Shown: positions 47,387-59,155, counted from the stretch's first letter. The stretch is 64,000 nucleotides of DNA from Aliagarivorans marinus DSM 23064 (GCF_000429485.1 NZ_KE386909.1:260371-324370); one strand, 5' to 3'. Notes: generated by a model from the letters alone, not told the origin. Program-made: numbers and translations.

Positions 47387-48250
47387 CTAATAGGTGGCAA
47401 ATTCCGCGAGTTGTTTGTGCAGTGGCGAGCGATTAAGCCCTTGGCTGACAAACCCGGCCCAATGTTCAGGGCAGTTTTCGAGCACATCCCGTGCTTGTTG
47501 CTCTGAATCGAAGGCTGCAAATACGCAGCTACCGGTTCCGGTCATTTGCGACGGCGCGTATTCTAGCAACCAGCTCAATGCGTTAGCAACCTCGGGATAA
47601 AGTTTCGCCACAATATCCTGACAATCATTGTGCCAATTGGCATTTTCTAGCTCGGTCCAGTTACGTTTGGCAGTATCTCTGGGCAGCTCGGGATGGCCAA
47701 ACACCTCGGCGGTGGAGATATGTGCATCGGGGTGCAGCACCACATACCAAGGCTGGGCAATCTTAACCGGGTAGAGCTTCTCGCCCACGCCTTCGGCAAA
47801 GGCCGCCACGCCTTGGATAAAGATGGGTACATCCGCGCCTAAGCGCAGCCCTAGATCCGCTAGCTGCTCCAGACTCAAGCCACACTTCCATAAGCGGTTG
47901 AGCACCAGCAGGGTGGTGGCAGCATTGGACGAGCCGCCGCCGATCCCGCCGCCCATCGGCAGTTGCTTTTCCAGCTGGATGTCGGCGCCACACTTAAACA
48001 GGCAGTGTTGCTGCAGTAGGCGGGCGGCTTTTACCACCAAGTTGTCTTCCGGGTCGACGTTGTCGATGTTGCTGCTGAGGGTTATCTCGGTGTCTTTGCG
48101 CACGGTGAAATAGAGCTGGTCGCAGCAATCGATAAACTGAAATAGGGTTTGCAGCTCGTGGTAGCCATCTTTCCTGCGTCCGCAGATATATAGGAACAGG
48201 TTGAGCTTAGCCGGCGACAGCCAGGGGCCACTGGGGACTTGGTTAATCAT
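47387..48250 (-). CDS. ispE: 4-diphosphocytidyl-2-C-methyl-D-erythritol kinase
   Basis: A 287-residue GHMP kinase of the MEP isoprenoid pathway. The N-terminus [20 protein letters not shown] and the glycine-rich ATP loop [18 protein letters not shown] are diagnostic. It overlaps lolB by 8 nt, as is frequent in this operon. Confidence 0.97.
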   Translation of the reverse strand: MINQVPSGPWLSPAKLNLFLYICGRRKDGYHELQTLFQFIDCCDQLYFTVRKDTEITLSSNIDNVDPEDNLVVKAARLLQQHCLFKCGADIQLEKQLPMGGGIGGGSSNAATTLLVLNRLWKCGLSLEQLADLGLRLGADVPIFIQGVAAFAEGVGEKLYPVKIAQPWYVVLHPDAHISTAEVFGHPELPRDTAKRNWTELENANWHNDCQDIVAKLYPEVANALSWLLEYAPSQMTGTGSCVFAAFDSEQQARDVLENCPEHWAGFVSQGLNRSPLHKQLAEFATY

Positions 48251-48836
48251 TTATCTGCCAATCTACAATATTAATCTTGATGGTAATCTCATTGCGTACC
48301 AGCTGCATCTGCCGAGGCAGCACTCGTCCGGAGTAATTGGCATAGTTTAGGTAGTCAATCTGCCATTGCTGGGCAATTTGCTGTGCGGCGAGGCGATCAG
48401 CGTCATTTAATTGATACAGGTCACTGGCTGGTAAGCCGATTAAGATGCGGGGAAGCTGCTCAACCGGCAGTTGCCAACCGGTCAGGCGCTGCAATAAGGC
48501 TTGTGCGTCGTTGCCGCGGTACTCGTTCTTCTTGTCATCTTTGAGCCACACCTGGCCGGGCTGGTAGCGCAGCTCGAACACCTCTACCCCAAGCGGGCCG
48601 GTCAGGCGGGTATGGCTTTGCTGCTGATCTTGCTGCCACCACAGGTTGGCCTTTTGGCGTTGCTCGGGGGAAATAAAGGCGATTTGAGCGCGCAGACTCC
48701 AGCGCTCCAGCGCTGCCAGTTGCTGCTGGTAGCTATCCCATTGGGTCGACTCTTCGGTAATCGGCGGCGGGGTGGCGCAACTGGCCAGCAGGAGCACGGT
48801 GATCAAGATGGGGAAGAAACGCAACTTACTACTCAA
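48243..48836 (-). CDS. lolB: Outer-membrane lipoprotein receptor LolB
   Basis: A 197-residue lipoprotein (lipobox LASC, Cys20) that receives lipoproteins from LolA and inserts them into the outer membrane. Segments such as [22 protein letters not shown] and the C-terminal beta strands fit the family. It is divergent from hemA with 149 nt between them, and is the first gene of lolB-ispE-prs. Confidence 0.94.
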   Translation of the reverse strand: MSSKLRFFPILITVLLLASCATPPPITEESTQWDSYQQQLAALERWSLRAQIAFISPEQRQKANLWWQQDQQQSHTRLTGPLGVEVFELRYQPGQVWLKDDKKNEYRGNDAQALLQRLTGWQLPVEQLPRILIGLPASDLYQLNDADRLAAQQIAQQWQIDYLNYANYSGRVLPRQMQLVRNEITIKINIVDWQIND

Positions 48837-48985
48837 TGTGAATCCATTTTAAAGGCCAAGTATCCCTGTGTCGCAATCCGTTGACAAGCCCTGCGGGTGT
48901 GCGGCTTTCTTTTATTTGACCTCAGATTACCTTACAATTCTTCCGATTTTATGAATAGGCGTTTACGGGTACGTACAGCATCAAG

Positions 48986-50248
48986 ATGAGCTTGCTGGTA
49001 ATAGGGATCAATCACAACACGGCTTCTGTCGCCCTGCGAGAGCAGGTGGCATTCTCGCCGGAGCAAAGCGCCGAAGCGATGACCTCCTTGGCTGCCAACC
49101 AGCAGTTGGAAACGGTGATCGTCTCTACCTGTAATCGCACCGAGATCTACGCCCACCTGCCCAAAGACTACGCCCCAGAACAGCTGGTGGAGTGGTTGGT
49201 CGAGCACAAACAGCTCTCCCGTGGCGAGCTGCTCGATAGCATCTATACCTATCAACAGCAGCAAGCCGTCGGGCATTTGATGAGCGTGGCCAGTGGCCTC
49301 GACTCGTTGGTGCTGGGCGAGCCGCAGATCTTGGGCCAAGTCAAGCAAGCCTATACCGAAGCCCGCGAGGCTGGCGCAGTCTCCAGCGTGATGGAGCGGC
49401 TGTTCCAAAAAGCCTTCTCGGTGGCCAAGCAGGTGCGTACCGAGACCGATATCGGAGCCAATGCCATCTCGGTGGCCTTTGCCGCCGTTACCTTGGCTAA
49501 GCAGATCTTTGGTGATCTCAGTGAGTCGTCGGTATTGCTGGTGGGGGCAGGGGAGACCATCGAGCTGGTGGCCAAGCACCTGCGCGACCAAGGTGTAACC
49601 AAGCTCAGAGTCGCCAACCGCACCATCGCCCGCGCACGGCTGCTGGCCGATGAGTTCGGTGGCACTGCCATGACCCTTAACGACATTCCTGAGGTGCTGG
49701 CCAGCTGCGATATCGTGATCAGCTCCACCGCTAGCCCGCTGCCGATCATCGGTAAAGGGATGGTCGAATCGGCACTGAAGCAGCGCCGTCGTCAGCCGAT
49801 GTTCCTGGTCGACATTGCGGTGCCGCGCGATATCGAAGCGCAGGTCGATGAGCTGCGTGACGCCTATTTATACTCGGTGGATGACCTACAAGGCATCGTC
49901 GAGCAGAACAAAGCCTCGCGCCGTGAAGCGGCCATCGAAGCCGAGGCCATCGTCAATGAACACAGTCAGGCCTTTATTGCTTGGTTGCGTTCTCTGGCCT
50001 CAGTCGCTACCATCCGCGACTATCGTAGCCACAGTGAACGAATCCGCGATGACCTGGTTGCCAAGGCGCAAGAAGCCTTAAGCACCGGCAAAGACCCCGA
50101 AGCGGTCGTCCGTGAGCTAGCCTTTAAGCTAACCAACAAGCTGATTCACGCCCCTACCGAGGCGATCAATCAAGCTGGTCGTGACGGCAAACATGATGAG
50201 CTGGACGTAATCCGTAAAGCCATTGGCCTTCGCAACAAACAGCAGTAG
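48986..50248 (+). CDS. hemA: Glutamyl-tRNA reductase
   Basis: A 420-residue NADPH enzyme starting tetrapyrrole synthesis from Glu-tRNA. The catalytic Cys49 lies in [33 protein letters not shown] and the nucleotide-binding [18 protein letters not shown] follow. It is first of hemA-prfA-prmC-sirB1-kdsA, a conserved order, and would feed haem to the two multihaem proteins in this window. Confidence 0.98.
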   Translation: MSLLVIGINHNTASVALREQVAFSPEQSAEAMTSLAANQQLETVIVSTCNRTEIYAHLPKDYAPEQLVEWLVEHKQLSRGELLDSIYTYQQQQAVGHLMSVASGLDSLVLGEPQILGQVKQAYTEAREAGAVSSVMERLFQKAFSVAKQVRTETDIGANAISVAFAAVTLAKQIFGDLSESSVLLVGAGETIELVAKHLRDQGVTKLRVANRTIARARLLADEFGGTAMTLNDIPEVLASCDIVISSTASPLPIIGKGMVESALKQRRRQPMFLVDIAVPRDIEAQVDELRDAYLYSVDDLQGIVEQNKASRREAAIEAEAIVNEHSQAFIAWLRSLASVATIRDYRSHSERIRDDLVAKAQEALSTGKDPEAVVRELAFKLTNKLIHAPTEAINQAGRDGKHDELDVIRKAIGLRNKQQ

Positions 50249-50286
50249 ACTTAGCGCCCCCACTGGCGTCCTGACAGAGAGTAATA

Positions 50287-51378
50287 ATGAAAGCGTCGAT
50301 TATAACCAAGCTCGAAACCCTTGAAGAGCGTTACGAAGAAGTGCAAGCCTTGCTCGGAGAGCCAGAAATTATCTCTGATCAGGACCGCTTCCGCGCCCTG
50401 ACCAAAGAGTACTCTCAGTTGGAAGAAGTGGTGAAATGCTTTAGCGACTACCGCGAAACTCAAGGCGATCTGGAAGCGGCCAAAGAGATGCTGCAAGACG
50501 ACGATCCAGAGATGAAAGAGATGGCCCAGATGGAAGTCTCTGAAGCCGAAGAGAAGCTGGTACAGCTGGCCGACGACCTGCAACTGTTGCTACTGCCGCG
50601 CGACCCGAACGACTCGCGCAGTGTTTACCTGGAAATTCGTGCCGGAGCTGGCGGCGATGAAGCGGCGATTTTTGCCGGTGACCTGTTCCGCATGTACAGC
50701 AAGTACGCCGAATCGCAAAGCTGGAAGATTTCTATTGTTAGCTGCAACGAAAGCGACATGGGCGGCTACAAAGAGCTTATCGCGAAGATCGACGGCGAAG
50801 ACGTGTTCCGCCTGATGAAGTTCGAATCTGGCGGTCACCGAGTTCAACGTGTACCAGAGACCGAATCTCAGGGCCGTATCCATACCTCGGCCTGTACTGT
50901 GGCGGTACTGCCTGAGATCCCAGAGGCGGAGCAGATCGAGATTAACTCGGCCGACCTGCGTATCGATACCTTCCGCGCCTCGGGTGCTGGTGGTCAGCAC
51001 GTAAACAAAACCGACTCAGCCATTCGTATTACCCACTTGCCATCTGGCGTTGTGGTGGAGTGTCAGGAAGAACGTTCGCAGCACAAAAACCGCGCCAAGG
51101 CGATGTCGGTACTGGCTGCGCGCCTGCAAGCGGCTGAAGATGAGAAGCGCCGCGCCGAAGAGACCTCGATGCGCCGTGAGCTGGTGGCCAGTGGTGACCG
51201 TAGTGAGCGTATTCGTACCTACAACTACCCGCAGGGCCGCGTCAGCGACCACCGCATCAACCTGACCTTGTACCGCCTGAATGAGGTGATGGAAGGCGAG
51301 CTAAACGCACTGCTTGACCCTATCTTGCAAGAATTCCAGGCGGACCAATTGGCGGCCCTGGCTGCCAATGACGAGTAA
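50287..51378 (+). CDS. prfA: Peptide chain release factor 1
   Basis: A 363-residue factor that ends translation at UAA and UAG. The GGQ hydrolysis motif is at 235-237 ([12 protein letters not shown]). The stop-codon recognition tripeptide is P190-E191-T192 ([12 protein letters not shown]), of the PxT type, where many relatives have PAT. Its GGQ glutamine is methylated by PrmC, encoded next with an 11-nt overlap. Confidence 0.98.
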   Translation: MKASIITKLETLEERYEEVQALLGEPEIISDQDRFRALTKEYSQLEEVVKCFSDYRETQGDLEAAKEMLQDDDPEMKEMAQMEVSEAEEKLVQLADDLQLLLLPRDPNDSRSVYLEIRAGAGGDEAAIFAGDLFRMYSKYAESQSWKISIVSCNESDMGGYKELIAKIDGEDVFRLMKFESGGHRVQRVPETESQGRIHTSACTVAVLPEIPEAEQIEINSADLRIDTFRASGAGGQHVNKTDSAIRITHLPSGVVVECQEERSQHKNRAKAMSVLAARLQAAEDEKRRAEETSMRRELVASGDRSERIRTYNYPQGRVSDHRINLTLYRLNEVMEGELNALLDPILQEFQADQLAALAANDE

Positions 51379-52222
51379 GCCGTCTATCGCCCAGGCGCAA
51401 GCCTGGGCACGCCAACAACTCCAAGGGGGCGAGTCTCCCGCCGTCGACGCCCGAGTGCTACTGCAACACGTACTCGATTGCGAGCAAAGCTACCTGCTTA
51501 CCTGGCCTGAACGCGAATTAACGCCCGCCCAGTGGCATACTTTTCAACAACTTATCGAACAGCGCCTGCAAGGTCATCCGGTGGCTCACCTAACCGGATT
51601 GCGCGAGTTTTGGTCGATGCTGTTGGAGGTAAACCCCACCACCTTGATACCCCGTCCCGATACCGAAGTATTAGTTGAAGAAACGCTAAAGCGAGTCGAG
51701 GATCCTGCCGATAGTTCTATTGTGGATCTCGGGACTGGAACCGGGGCCATCGCCCTGGCTTTAGCGAGTGAGTTGCCCAAAGCCAAGGTGTATGCAGGAG
51801 AGCTGCAGGCACAGGCGGTTGAGTTGGCAACACGCAACGCTAAACGCCATGGCTTAGAGCGGGTGGATATCCGCCAAGGTTCATGGCTGGCCCCCTTCGC
51901 CGGTCTGCAGTTCAACGTTATTGTAAGTAATCCGCCCTATATCGACGCACAGGATGTCCACCTTGGGGAAGGTGATGTGCGCTTCGAGCCCTTAACGGCA
52001 CTGGTGGCGGAAGAACACGGTCTGGCAGATATTCGTGCGATTATAGCAACGGCACCCGATTATCTGCGCCCCGGAGGCTGGCTACTGTTCGAACATGGCT
52101 ACCAACAAGCGCAAGCGGTACAAAGTTTGCTGGAAAAAGCTGGGTTTGTTCAGTGCTTTACGAGCCAGGACTATGCCGGATTAGACCGCGTTACAGGTGC
52201 TCAGTGGTGGCCCAAGCCCTGA
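51368..52222 (+). CDS. prmC: Release factor glutamine N5-methyltransferase
   Basis: A 284-residue SAM-dependent enzyme that methylates the GGQ glutamine of release factors. The SAM site [16 protein letters not shown] and the catalytic N188-P-P-Y191 motif are present. I choose ATG 51368 ([13 protein letters not shown]), which overlaps the prfA stop by 11 nt; a longer frame from 51314 runs through prfA and adds no family sequence. Confidence 0.96.
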   Translation: MTSKPSIAQAQAWARQQLQGGESPAVDARVLLQHVLDCEQSYLLTWPERELTPAQWHTFQQLIEQRLQGHPVAHLTGLREFWSMLLEVNPTTLIPRPDTEVLVEETLKRVEDPADSSIVDLGTGTGAIALALASELPKAKVYAGELQAQAVELATRNAKRHGLERVDIRQGSWLAPFAGLQFNVIVSNPPYIDAQDVHLGEGDVRFEPLTALVAEEHGLADIRAIIATAPDYLRPGGWLLFEHGYQQAQAVQSLLEKAGFVQCFTSQDYAGLDRVTGAQWWPKP

Positions 52223-52246
52223 GCTCAATCAGGTGAGGTAGTTATT

Positions 52247-53011
52247 GTGTTGTTCACTATTCTTGGCATTGAACAAGAGCTGACGGCAAGCGATGGAGCG
52301 AAGGCCAAACAGGCGCTACAACGAATGTGGCTGGATTGGATCAAGCTCAACCCGATCCCCGACGATATCACGCAGCGCTTTGAGTTGCTGCGCCGCCTGT
52401 TCTATCAAGATATGGGCTTTCGCGGCGACTGGCAGCAGCACTACCAGAGCCAATGTATGCTGCCCACCCAACTGTTCTCAAGCAAAAGTGGCAACGCGAC
52501 TAGCCTGGCACTGCTGCTGCGCTACTTTGCCGCCAAGTTAGACATTCCCTGCGAGTTCAGCAACTTTCCCGGACAAACCCTGCTGCGCTTCGAATTGGAC
52601 CTGAAAGTCGTCTACTTCGATCCCTTCAGCAATAAAGAGCTGGGCTATGAGCAGCTTGAATCGCTCTATCGCGGCCACGAAGGCAACGCCGCACGGCTGG
52701 AAAATCAAAGCCTGACCACCCTGAACAACAAGCAAATCTCCCAACGCTGGCTGGAAGAGCTTAAGCTGGCTTACCTGCGCGAGTCTAACTATGAGCTAGC
52801 GCTGAGAGTGAGTCAGCGCTTACTGGAGATTAAACCCGGCGACCCACACGAAATGCGGGATCGCGGTTTTATCTATCAGCAGTTAGAATGTAACAGCGTT
52901 GCGGTCAACGACTTTGAATATTTTATAGAGCAGTGCCCGGATGATCCGCTATCGAAGCTGTTAAAAGCGCAGATAAGCTCTCTGGATTCCAGCCCTGCCA
53001 CCTTACATTAA
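52247..53011 (+). CDS. sirB1: SirB1-family protein (transglutaminase-like plus TPR)
   Basis: A 254-residue protein with an N-terminal transglutaminase-like SirB1 domain (LLRRLFYQDMGFRGDWQQHY, then KSGNATSLALLLRYFAAKLD) and C-terminal TPR-like helices from about residue 175. Function is not established. It starts at GTG 52247, with GAGG 8 nt upstream, and lies between prmC and kdsA as in many gammaproteobacteria. The usual Cys of the transglutaminase triad is not obvious in the SGNATSLA segment (Ala/Thr positions), so enzymatic activity is doubtful. Confidence 0.88.
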   Translation: MLFTILGIEQELTASDGAKAKQALQRMWLDWIKLNPIPDDITQRFELLRRLFYQDMGFRGDWQQHYQSQCMLPTQLFSSKSGNATSLALLLRYFAAKLDIPCEFSNFPGQTLLRFELDLKVVYFDPFSNKELGYEQLESLYRGHEGNAARLENQSLTTLNNKQISQRWLEELKLAYLRESNYELALRVSQRLLEIKPGDPHEMRDRGFIYQQLECNSVAVNDFEYFIEQCPDDPLSKLLKAQISSLDSSPATLH

Positions 53012-53018
53012 GAGATAA

Positions 53019-53876
<858 letters not shown>

Positions 53877-53976
53877 ACGCGCATAGGATCGCTGTCGAGG
53901 CGAGTGGCTGCATCAAGAGACGGCTGGTCGGCTCAATCCGGTCCAAACTAACAAAAGCGCTATTTTACTTGGTCAG

Positions 53977-54003
53977 GGGCGAAGTGGGTGTTCCACTTCG
54001 CCC
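53977..54003 (+). terminator. Probable end of the hemA-kdsA operon
   Basis: An 11-bp perfect stem GGGCGAAGTGG/CCACTTCGCCC has a 5-nt loop. The following TTGCTCTTGC is only moderately T-rich, so termination may be incomplete. No gene lies in the surrounding gap. Confidence 0.6.
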
Positions 54004-54062
54004 TTGCTCTTGCTAGGGTAGTGCCAAGACCATTCAAGCTTTTAGGGATTTAGCGGAGATAT

Positions 54063-54947
54063 ATGTATCAACTTCCATTTAAAGGGCTGTTCATTGCCTT
54101 GGTCATGCTGGGGCTAGCAGGCTGTACATTAACTGGACAAGAAGAATCTCCGCCGGTGGTACTCGCAACGCCTCTGCAGGTTAATCAGCAATCGGAAGTG
54201 GCGCTGGCGCGACTGGGCCAGATGCTCAACTCGGGCGAGTATGACCAGGAGGAAACCGCTCAGCTTTACTACGAGCGCGCGCTGGTGTTTGACCGGGTCG
54301 GTCTGCGCTCACTGGCGCGGCTCGATTTTAATCGCGCCCTGCAGCTTAAGCCCGACTTTGCCGAGGTGTATAACTTCCTCGGTGTCTACTTTATCTTGCA
54401 AGAAGACTTCGAGTCGGCCTTTGAATCTTTTGATTCGGCCATCGAGCTTTACCCCGATTACGGCTTTGCCTACTTCTATCGCTCGGTCGCGCTGAGCTAT
54501 GCGATGAAACCGCAACTGGCCCTGACCGATATCGACACCTACGCTGAGCAAGACCTCGGCGACCCCTACCGGGTGCTATGGCGCTATCTGATTCACCGTG
54601 ATGTGGATGATGCGGCGGCCTTAGAGCAGCTACAAAGCAGCCTGCGCGCCTTCCAAACCGACGACTGGGGCTGGCAGATTGTGGCGATGTACGCCGGTGA
54701 GCTAACCCAAACCGAGTTCTTGGAGCTGGCAGCGATGATGGGCGGCGACAACCGCCAGTTGGCAGAGCGCCTGTGTGAAGCCTACTTCTACTTGGCCAAG
54801 CAAGCGCAACGTGCCCAGCAGTATGATTTGGCGGCCAGCTACTTCAAGCTGTCACTGGCCAATAATGTGTTCGACTTTGTTGAGCATCGCTTAGCGCTGT
54901 TGGAGCTGTACCGCTACGAGCAAAACCTGCTGGAAAACGCTGGCTGA
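54063..54947 (+). CDS. nlpI: Lipoprotein NlpI (TPR)
   Basis: A 294-residue TPR lipoprotein (lipobox LAGC, Cys21). TPR helices cover about 60-160 (YYERALVFDRVGLRSLARLD, FAEVYNFLGVYFILQEDFES) and a second set lies near the C-terminus. NlpI is an outer-membrane adaptor that brings peptidoglycan hydrolases and the protease Prc together, which fits the wall enzymes elsewhere in the window. It is single-gene, with a terminator 17 nt downstream. Confidence 0.95.
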   Translation: MYQLPFKGLFIALVMLGLAGCTLTGQEESPPVVLATPLQVNQQSEVALARLGQMLNSGEYDQEETAQLYYERALVFDRVGLRSLARLDFNRALQLKPDFAEVYNFLGVYFILQEDFESAFESFDSAIELYPDYGFAYFYRSVALSYAMKPQLALTDIDTYAEQDLGDPYRVLWRYLIHRDVDDAAALEQLQSSLRAFQTDDWGWQIVAMYAGELTQTEFLELAAMMGGDNRQLAERLCEAYFYLAKQAQRAQQYDLAASYFKLSLANNVFDFVEHRLALLELYRYEQNLLENAG

Positions 54948-54963
54948 AGGTTCATCACTGAAT

Positions 54964-54988
54964 AGCCTCCTCGTTCGGAGGCTTTTTT
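54964..54988 (+). terminator. Rho-independent terminator of nlpI
   Basis: AGCCTCC/GGAGGCT with a 6-nt loop, followed by six T. Confidence 0.93.
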
Positions 54989-54992
54989 CAAG

Positions 54993-55946
54993 CTATTGCA
55001 AACTCAACGCGGCGAGCACCGCCCGGTGGTCGCCACCAATTTCCTCTAAGGCCTCTGCCTGATTGGCGCGAAAATCTTCGCCGAACAATACATGATCGAT
55101 ACGCGTGCCGTGCCATGAGGTGTACTTGGTATAGTTCACCGCACTGCCGGCTTGGTCGATGGCATTGCCAAAGCCGCTAAAGAATTCGCCATACAGCGGG
55201 TCTTGCTCGCTCATATTAAAATCACCACCGACAATCACAGGCTGATTCTGCTTGGCCCAACTTGATAGAAACGAGGCTTGCAGGCGGCGCTTCTCGTGGT
55301 GTGAGCTGGCCATCTGTGGGTCGGGGCTGAGGTTTAGCAGGGTCTCCAACACCGGGCGCGGGGTGGCCAGGTGAACGTTGGCAAGATTAACTATCTGGTC
55401 TTGCCATTGGATCTGGTACATCGCGGCAAAGTGGCCCCATTCTGCCTCGGCATTAAGGTGCAGCAAGCCGGTGTGCTCTAGCGGGTAGCGGCTGGCCACA
55501 CACTTCCAGAAATGGCAGTGGGTGAACCACTCATCGCCAAAGGCGCGCTTGGTAAAGCTTTCTCCGGCTTCTTGCAGCAGCACCACATCGGCATCATGCC
55601 AGTCCACCAAGTCTTTAAGGAAGGGTGCGAAGGAGCCTTGACCGGCATTAAAGGTGATCACCCGCAGCTGCGGAGAGCCGGGGCTGGGAAAGGAAAGCTG
55701 TAGGTCCTGAAAGCGGATAATCACCGCCAGACTCAACACGCTAAGAATACGTGCCGGCGGCTTGAGTTTGACAATCAGCAGCAGCGCCAATAGTGCTGGT
55801 AGCAGCCAAATCCAGCGCGGGCCATAGACCAGCGCATAGCTAATCACGATGCCGGGCAGCAGATCGGGCAGCCAGCCTTGAATCAGAATCAGTAGTGCAA
55901 TCAGCACCGAACCAGACATGGCGAGGCGCGCAAGCAGCTTGAGCAT
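54993..55946 (-). CDS. Membrane-anchored endonuclease/exonuclease/phosphatase (EEP) family protein
   Basis: A 317-residue protein with about three N-terminal hydrophobic helices (to about residue 95) and a C-terminal EEP catalytic domain: VITFNAGQGSF (Asn), VVLLQEAGES (metal Glu), IVGGDFNMSEQDP (Asp-Asn) and SWHGTRIDHVLFG (Asp-His). Such proteins hydrolyse phosphodiester or phosphate bonds; with this topology the domain is likely periplasmic, and substrate could be nucleic acid, lipid or nucleotide. The start at 55946 has AAGGA 7 nt upstream. It abuts the RND operon terminator. Confidence 0.85.
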   Translation of the reverse strand: MLKLLARLAMSGSVLIALLILIQGWLPDLLPGIVISYALVYGPRWIWLLPALLALLLIVKLKPPARILSVLSLAVIIRFQDLQLSFPSPGSPQLRVITFNAGQGSFAPFLKDLVDWHDADVVLLQEAGESFTKRAFGDEWFTHCHFWKCVASRYPLEHTGLLHLNAEAEWGHFAAMYQIQWQDQIVNLANVHLATPRPVLETLLNLSPDPQMASSHHEKRRLQASFLSSWAKQNQPVIVGGDFNMSEQDPLYGEFFSGFGNAIDQAGSAVNYTKYTSWHGTRIDHVLFGEDFRANQAEALEEIGGDHRAVLAALSLQ

Positions 55947-55976
55947 AGCGTTATCCTTAACATCGCTCAGAGAAAC

Positions 55977-56001
55977 AAAAAGGTGGCCATCAGCCACCTT
56001 T
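55977..56001 (-). terminator. Terminator of the RND efflux operon
   Basis: On the minus strand AAAGGTGGC/GCCACCTTT with a 5-nt loop runs into TTTTTGTTTC. It lies 29 nt past the RND stop. Confidence 0.88.
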
Positions 56002-56029
56002 CAAACTCTATAGCAAAACGCGCTTGCTG

Positions 56030-59000
56030 TTAATCCATCGCTGGTGATGGCCGATCGTGTTTAGGCTGCTCTTGTTGAGAATGCAGCTTTGCCAATTGCT
56101 CACTCACAAAGCCCGGGCTATGGGTATGGCGTGCCAGCAGTTGGTAGATAGCTGGGATCACCACCAAGGTCACCACGGTGGAGAAGGCCATACCGAACAG
56201 GATAACCACACCCACTGCCATCCGGCTCTCTGCGCCTGCACCGGTGCTGAGCAGCAGCGGGATCGAACCGGCGATGGTGGTAAAGGCGGTCATCAGAATC
56301 GGCCGCAGGCGGCGCGATGAAGCTTGCACAATCGCCTCATTAAAGTCGATACCACGGTCGCGCAACTGGTTGGCGTATTCCACAATCAAGATGCCGTTCT
56401 TGGTCACCATGCCGATCAGCATTAGCATGCCGATCTGGCTGTAGATATTCAGGCTCTCGCCCATAATCATCAACCCGGCCAGGCCACCGAGCAGCCCCAT
56501 CGGTACGGTGAACATCACCACCAGTGGGTTGATAAAGCTCTCGAACTGGGCTGCCAATACCAAGTAAGCCACCAGTAGTGCTAAGCCAAACACCAATACG
56601 GTGTTGCTCTGATTATCACGGAAGTCCTTGGACTCGCCGTTGTAGTCGATGCTGATATCGTTGGGCAGCATCTCCACGGCCAGTGCTTCCAAGCCATCCA
56701 GCGCTTGACCTAGGGTATGACCGCTGGCCACATTGCCTTTTAGGGTGATTGCCCGCTGTTTGTTAAGGCGCTCAAGGCGGCGCGAGCTGGCCACTTCTTC
56801 TACTTGGGCAACGCTGTCTAAGGTCAGCAGGGTGCCGTTGTTGGCGCGCAGGTAGATCTTGCTCAGGTCATTGGCGTTGTTGAAGTTGCGCTCCGAGCCG
56901 CGCAGGTACACATCGTACTCCTCGCCGCGGTCCACATAGGTGGTCTCGGTGCGACCGCCCAGCATCACCTCTAAGGTGGTGGAGACTTCGCTAATACTTA
57001 CCCCCAGCTCGGCGGCGCGGGCACGGTCGATACTCACTACCAACTCGGGGGTTTTCTCGGAATAGCTTAGCTCCAGGCTTTCAATGGCTGGTAGCTGCTC
57101 GGCCTCCAGCATCAGCTTCTCCGCCCACTCGTTGATCCGGCTGTAGTCTGGTCCGCCCAATACAAACTGGATCGCCTCGCTGGAGCCACCTCGAAAGCCC
57201 GGTGGCAATACCCTAAAGAAGATATCCGGCATGCCGGTGAGCTGCTTGTTCAGCATCGCCATGGCTTGTTGGGCGCTCATGGTGCGCTGAGTCCAATCCT
57301 CCAGCTGCACAATGATAAAGCCGGTGTTATCGCCGGCGCGGCCACCAAAGGCGGGCGCCTGCATATTGAACGAGCGGATAACCCCTTGGCCAAGTAGTGG
57401 CATCAGCCGCTGCTCCACCGCTTCCATATTGTGGTTCATACGATCGTAAGAGGTACCCTCGGCGCCTTTTACAAAGATAAACACCACGCCGCGGTCTTCT
57501 TCCGGGGCCAGCTGGGCGGGGACTTGCTGCGCCAGATAGGCACTTCCCACGATGCACAGCACCAGAATACTCGGCGCCAGGGTCTTCCAGCCAATCACCC
57601 AACGCAGCAGACGCTGGTAGCGCGGTAGCAGCCAGGCGAAGGCTTTGTCCACCGCCGACGTGATGGGGTTGGGGCGCGATTTGCCTTTCAGCAGCTTGCT
57701 GCCCAGCACCGGTGTGAGGGTAAGCGCTATCAGTGAGGAGAACAGCACCGCCACCGAGAGCAATACGGCAAACTCGGTAAAGATCTTACCCACCATGCCA
57801 TCCATGTAGGCAATCGGCAGGAACACCATCACCAGCACTAAGGTGGTGGCAATTACTGCAAAGCCCACCTCGCGGGTGCCGTAGTAGGCGGCCAGCAGCG
57901 GCGGCTGGCCCTGCTCGATATGGTGATAGATGTTCTCCACCACTACGATGGCATCGTCCACCACCAAACCAATCGCCAGAATCAGCGCCATTAAGGTAAT
58001 AAGGTTGACCGAGAAGCCAAAGCTTTGCGCGGCGATAAAGGCGGCAATCAGTGATACCGGCACGGTGACCGCCGGGATCAGGGTGATGCGCGCTTGGCCC
58101 AAGAAGACATAGAGGATTAGCACCACCAGTGCGCCGGTCATCGCCAGGGTTTGATAGACCTCGGTCACCGCCTGTTCGATAAACACCGTGGAGTCGTAAT
58201 CGATGTACAGCTCAGTGCCCGCAGGCAGGAACTCTTGGAAGTTCTCCACCTCTTGGGTGATGTCTTTGGCCACATCCAGCGGGTTGGCGTCGAGCTGGGT
58301 AACGATCCCCAAACTTAAGTTAAGGATGCCATCGCTTTTGTAGGTGGAGTTCTCGTTCTCGGCACCGACAAAGATCCGCGCTACATCGCGCAGGTAGATC
58401 GGTTGGCGGCCATCGTTATTAATCTGCAGGTATTCAAAGTCGACGCTTTGGTTGTACAGGCGATCGGTACGCACCGACATCGAGGTAGCGTCGTTGCGGA
58501 TCTCGCCACCGGGCTGCTCGATGTTCTCGCGATTCAGGGCGCTGACGATATCGCTAGGGGTAATGCCTCGGCCAGCCATCTGGATGGGGTCCAGCTCCAC
58601 ATACATCACTTGGTTAAGCGCGCCGCTTAGCTCCACCGAGCTGACCCCGCTGACCAGACTTAAGCGGTCAATCAGGATACGGTTGGCGTAATCGGTCAGC
58701 TCCTGGCGATCGAGTAGGGTGGAGTTGAGGTTCAGGTAAATCGAGGGCTCACCGCTGCCGTTGTCTTTGGACACCACGGGGTTGTCGGCTTGATCCGGCA
58801 GGCGGTTCTGCGCCCGCGCGACCGCGTCACGTACATCGCTCAGGCCCTCGGTCAGCGGATAATCCATCTCAAAGGTCACGGTGGTGCGCGACATACCGGG
58901 GCGAGAGGTGGACTCTAGCTTATCGATGCCGGAGATACCGGTGAGCTGATCTTCAATCACCGAGGTGATCTGGCTGTCGATAATGCTCGCGGCCACGCCG

Positions 59001-59155
59001 CTGTAGCGGGTGGTAATGGTGACCACCGGGTTTTCCACATCGGGCATCTCCCGAACCGGCAGTTGGCTAAACGAGACCAAGCCAAACACACACAGCAGCA
59101 GGCTGAGTACGATGGCAACAACCGGGCGTTTAACCGAAATATCGGAAAGCAGCAT
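56030..59155 (-). CDS. RND-family multidrug efflux permease (HAE1-like)
   Basis: A 1041-residue inner-membrane pump with 12 predicted helices and two large periplasmic loops. It begins MLLSDISVKRPVVAIVLSLL. The proton-relay acidic pair is in helix 4 (LILAIGLVVDDAIVVVENIY), and the C-terminal GMVTKNGILIVEYANQLRDRG is conserved. It belongs to the MexW/VexF-like branch of exporters, and drug range cannot be predicted. It overlaps the adaptor gene by one base (TAATG). No outer-membrane channel gene is adjacent, so it probably uses a TolC encoded elsewhere. Confidence 0.95.
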   Translation of the reverse strand: MLLSDISVKRPVVAIVLSLLLCVFGLVSFSQLPVREMPDVENPVVTITTRYSGVAASIIDSQITSVIEDQLTGISGIDKLESTSRPGMSRTTVTFEMDYPLTEGLSDVRDAVARAQNRLPDQADNPVVSKDNGSGEPSIYLNLNSTLLDRQELTDYANRILIDRLSLVSGVSSVELSGALNQVMYVELDPIQMAGRGITPSDIVSALNRENIEQPGGEIRNDATSMSVRTDRLYNQSVDFEYLQINNDGRQPIYLRDVARIFVGAENENSTYKSDGILNLSLGIVTQLDANPLDVAKDITQEVENFQEFLPAGTELYIDYDSTVFIEQAVTEVYQTLAMTGALVVLILYVFLGQARITLIPAVTVPVSLIAAFIAAQSFGFSVNLITLMALILAIGLVVDDAIVVVENIYHHIEQGQPPLLAAYYGTREVGFAVIATTLVLVMVFLPIAYMDGMVGKIFTEFAVLLSVAVLFSSLIALTLTPVLGSKLLKGKSRPNPITSAVDKAFAWLLPRYQRLLRWVIGWKTLAPSILVLCIVGSAYLAQQVPAQLAPEEDRGVVFIFVKGAEGTSYDRMNHNMEAVEQRLMPLLGQGVIRSFNMQAPAFGGRAGDNTGFIIVQLEDWTQRTMSAQQAMAMLNKQLTGMPDIFFRVLPPGFRGGSSEAIQFVLGGPDYSRINEWAEKLMLEAEQLPAIESLELSYSEKTPELVVSIDRARAAELGVSISEVSTTLEVMLGGRTETTYVDRGEEYDVYLRGSERNFNNANDLSKIYLRANNGTLLTLDSVAQVEEVASSRRLERLNKQRAITLKGNVASGHTLGQALDGLEALAVEMLPNDISIDYNGESKDFRDNQSNTVLVFGLALLVAYLVLAAQFESFINPLVVMFTVPMGLLGGLAGLMIMGESLNIYSQIGMLMLIGMVTKNGILIVEYANQLRDRGIDFNEAIVQASSRRLRPILMTAFTTIAGSIPLLLSTGAGAESRMAVGVVILFGMAFSTVVTLVVIPAIYQLLARHTHSPGFVSEQLAKLHSQQEQPKHDRPSPAMD

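Noticed and set aside
48916-48938. TTGACC/TACAAT promoter for hemA
   Set aside because: The spacer is 11 nt, too short for a sigma-70 promoter.
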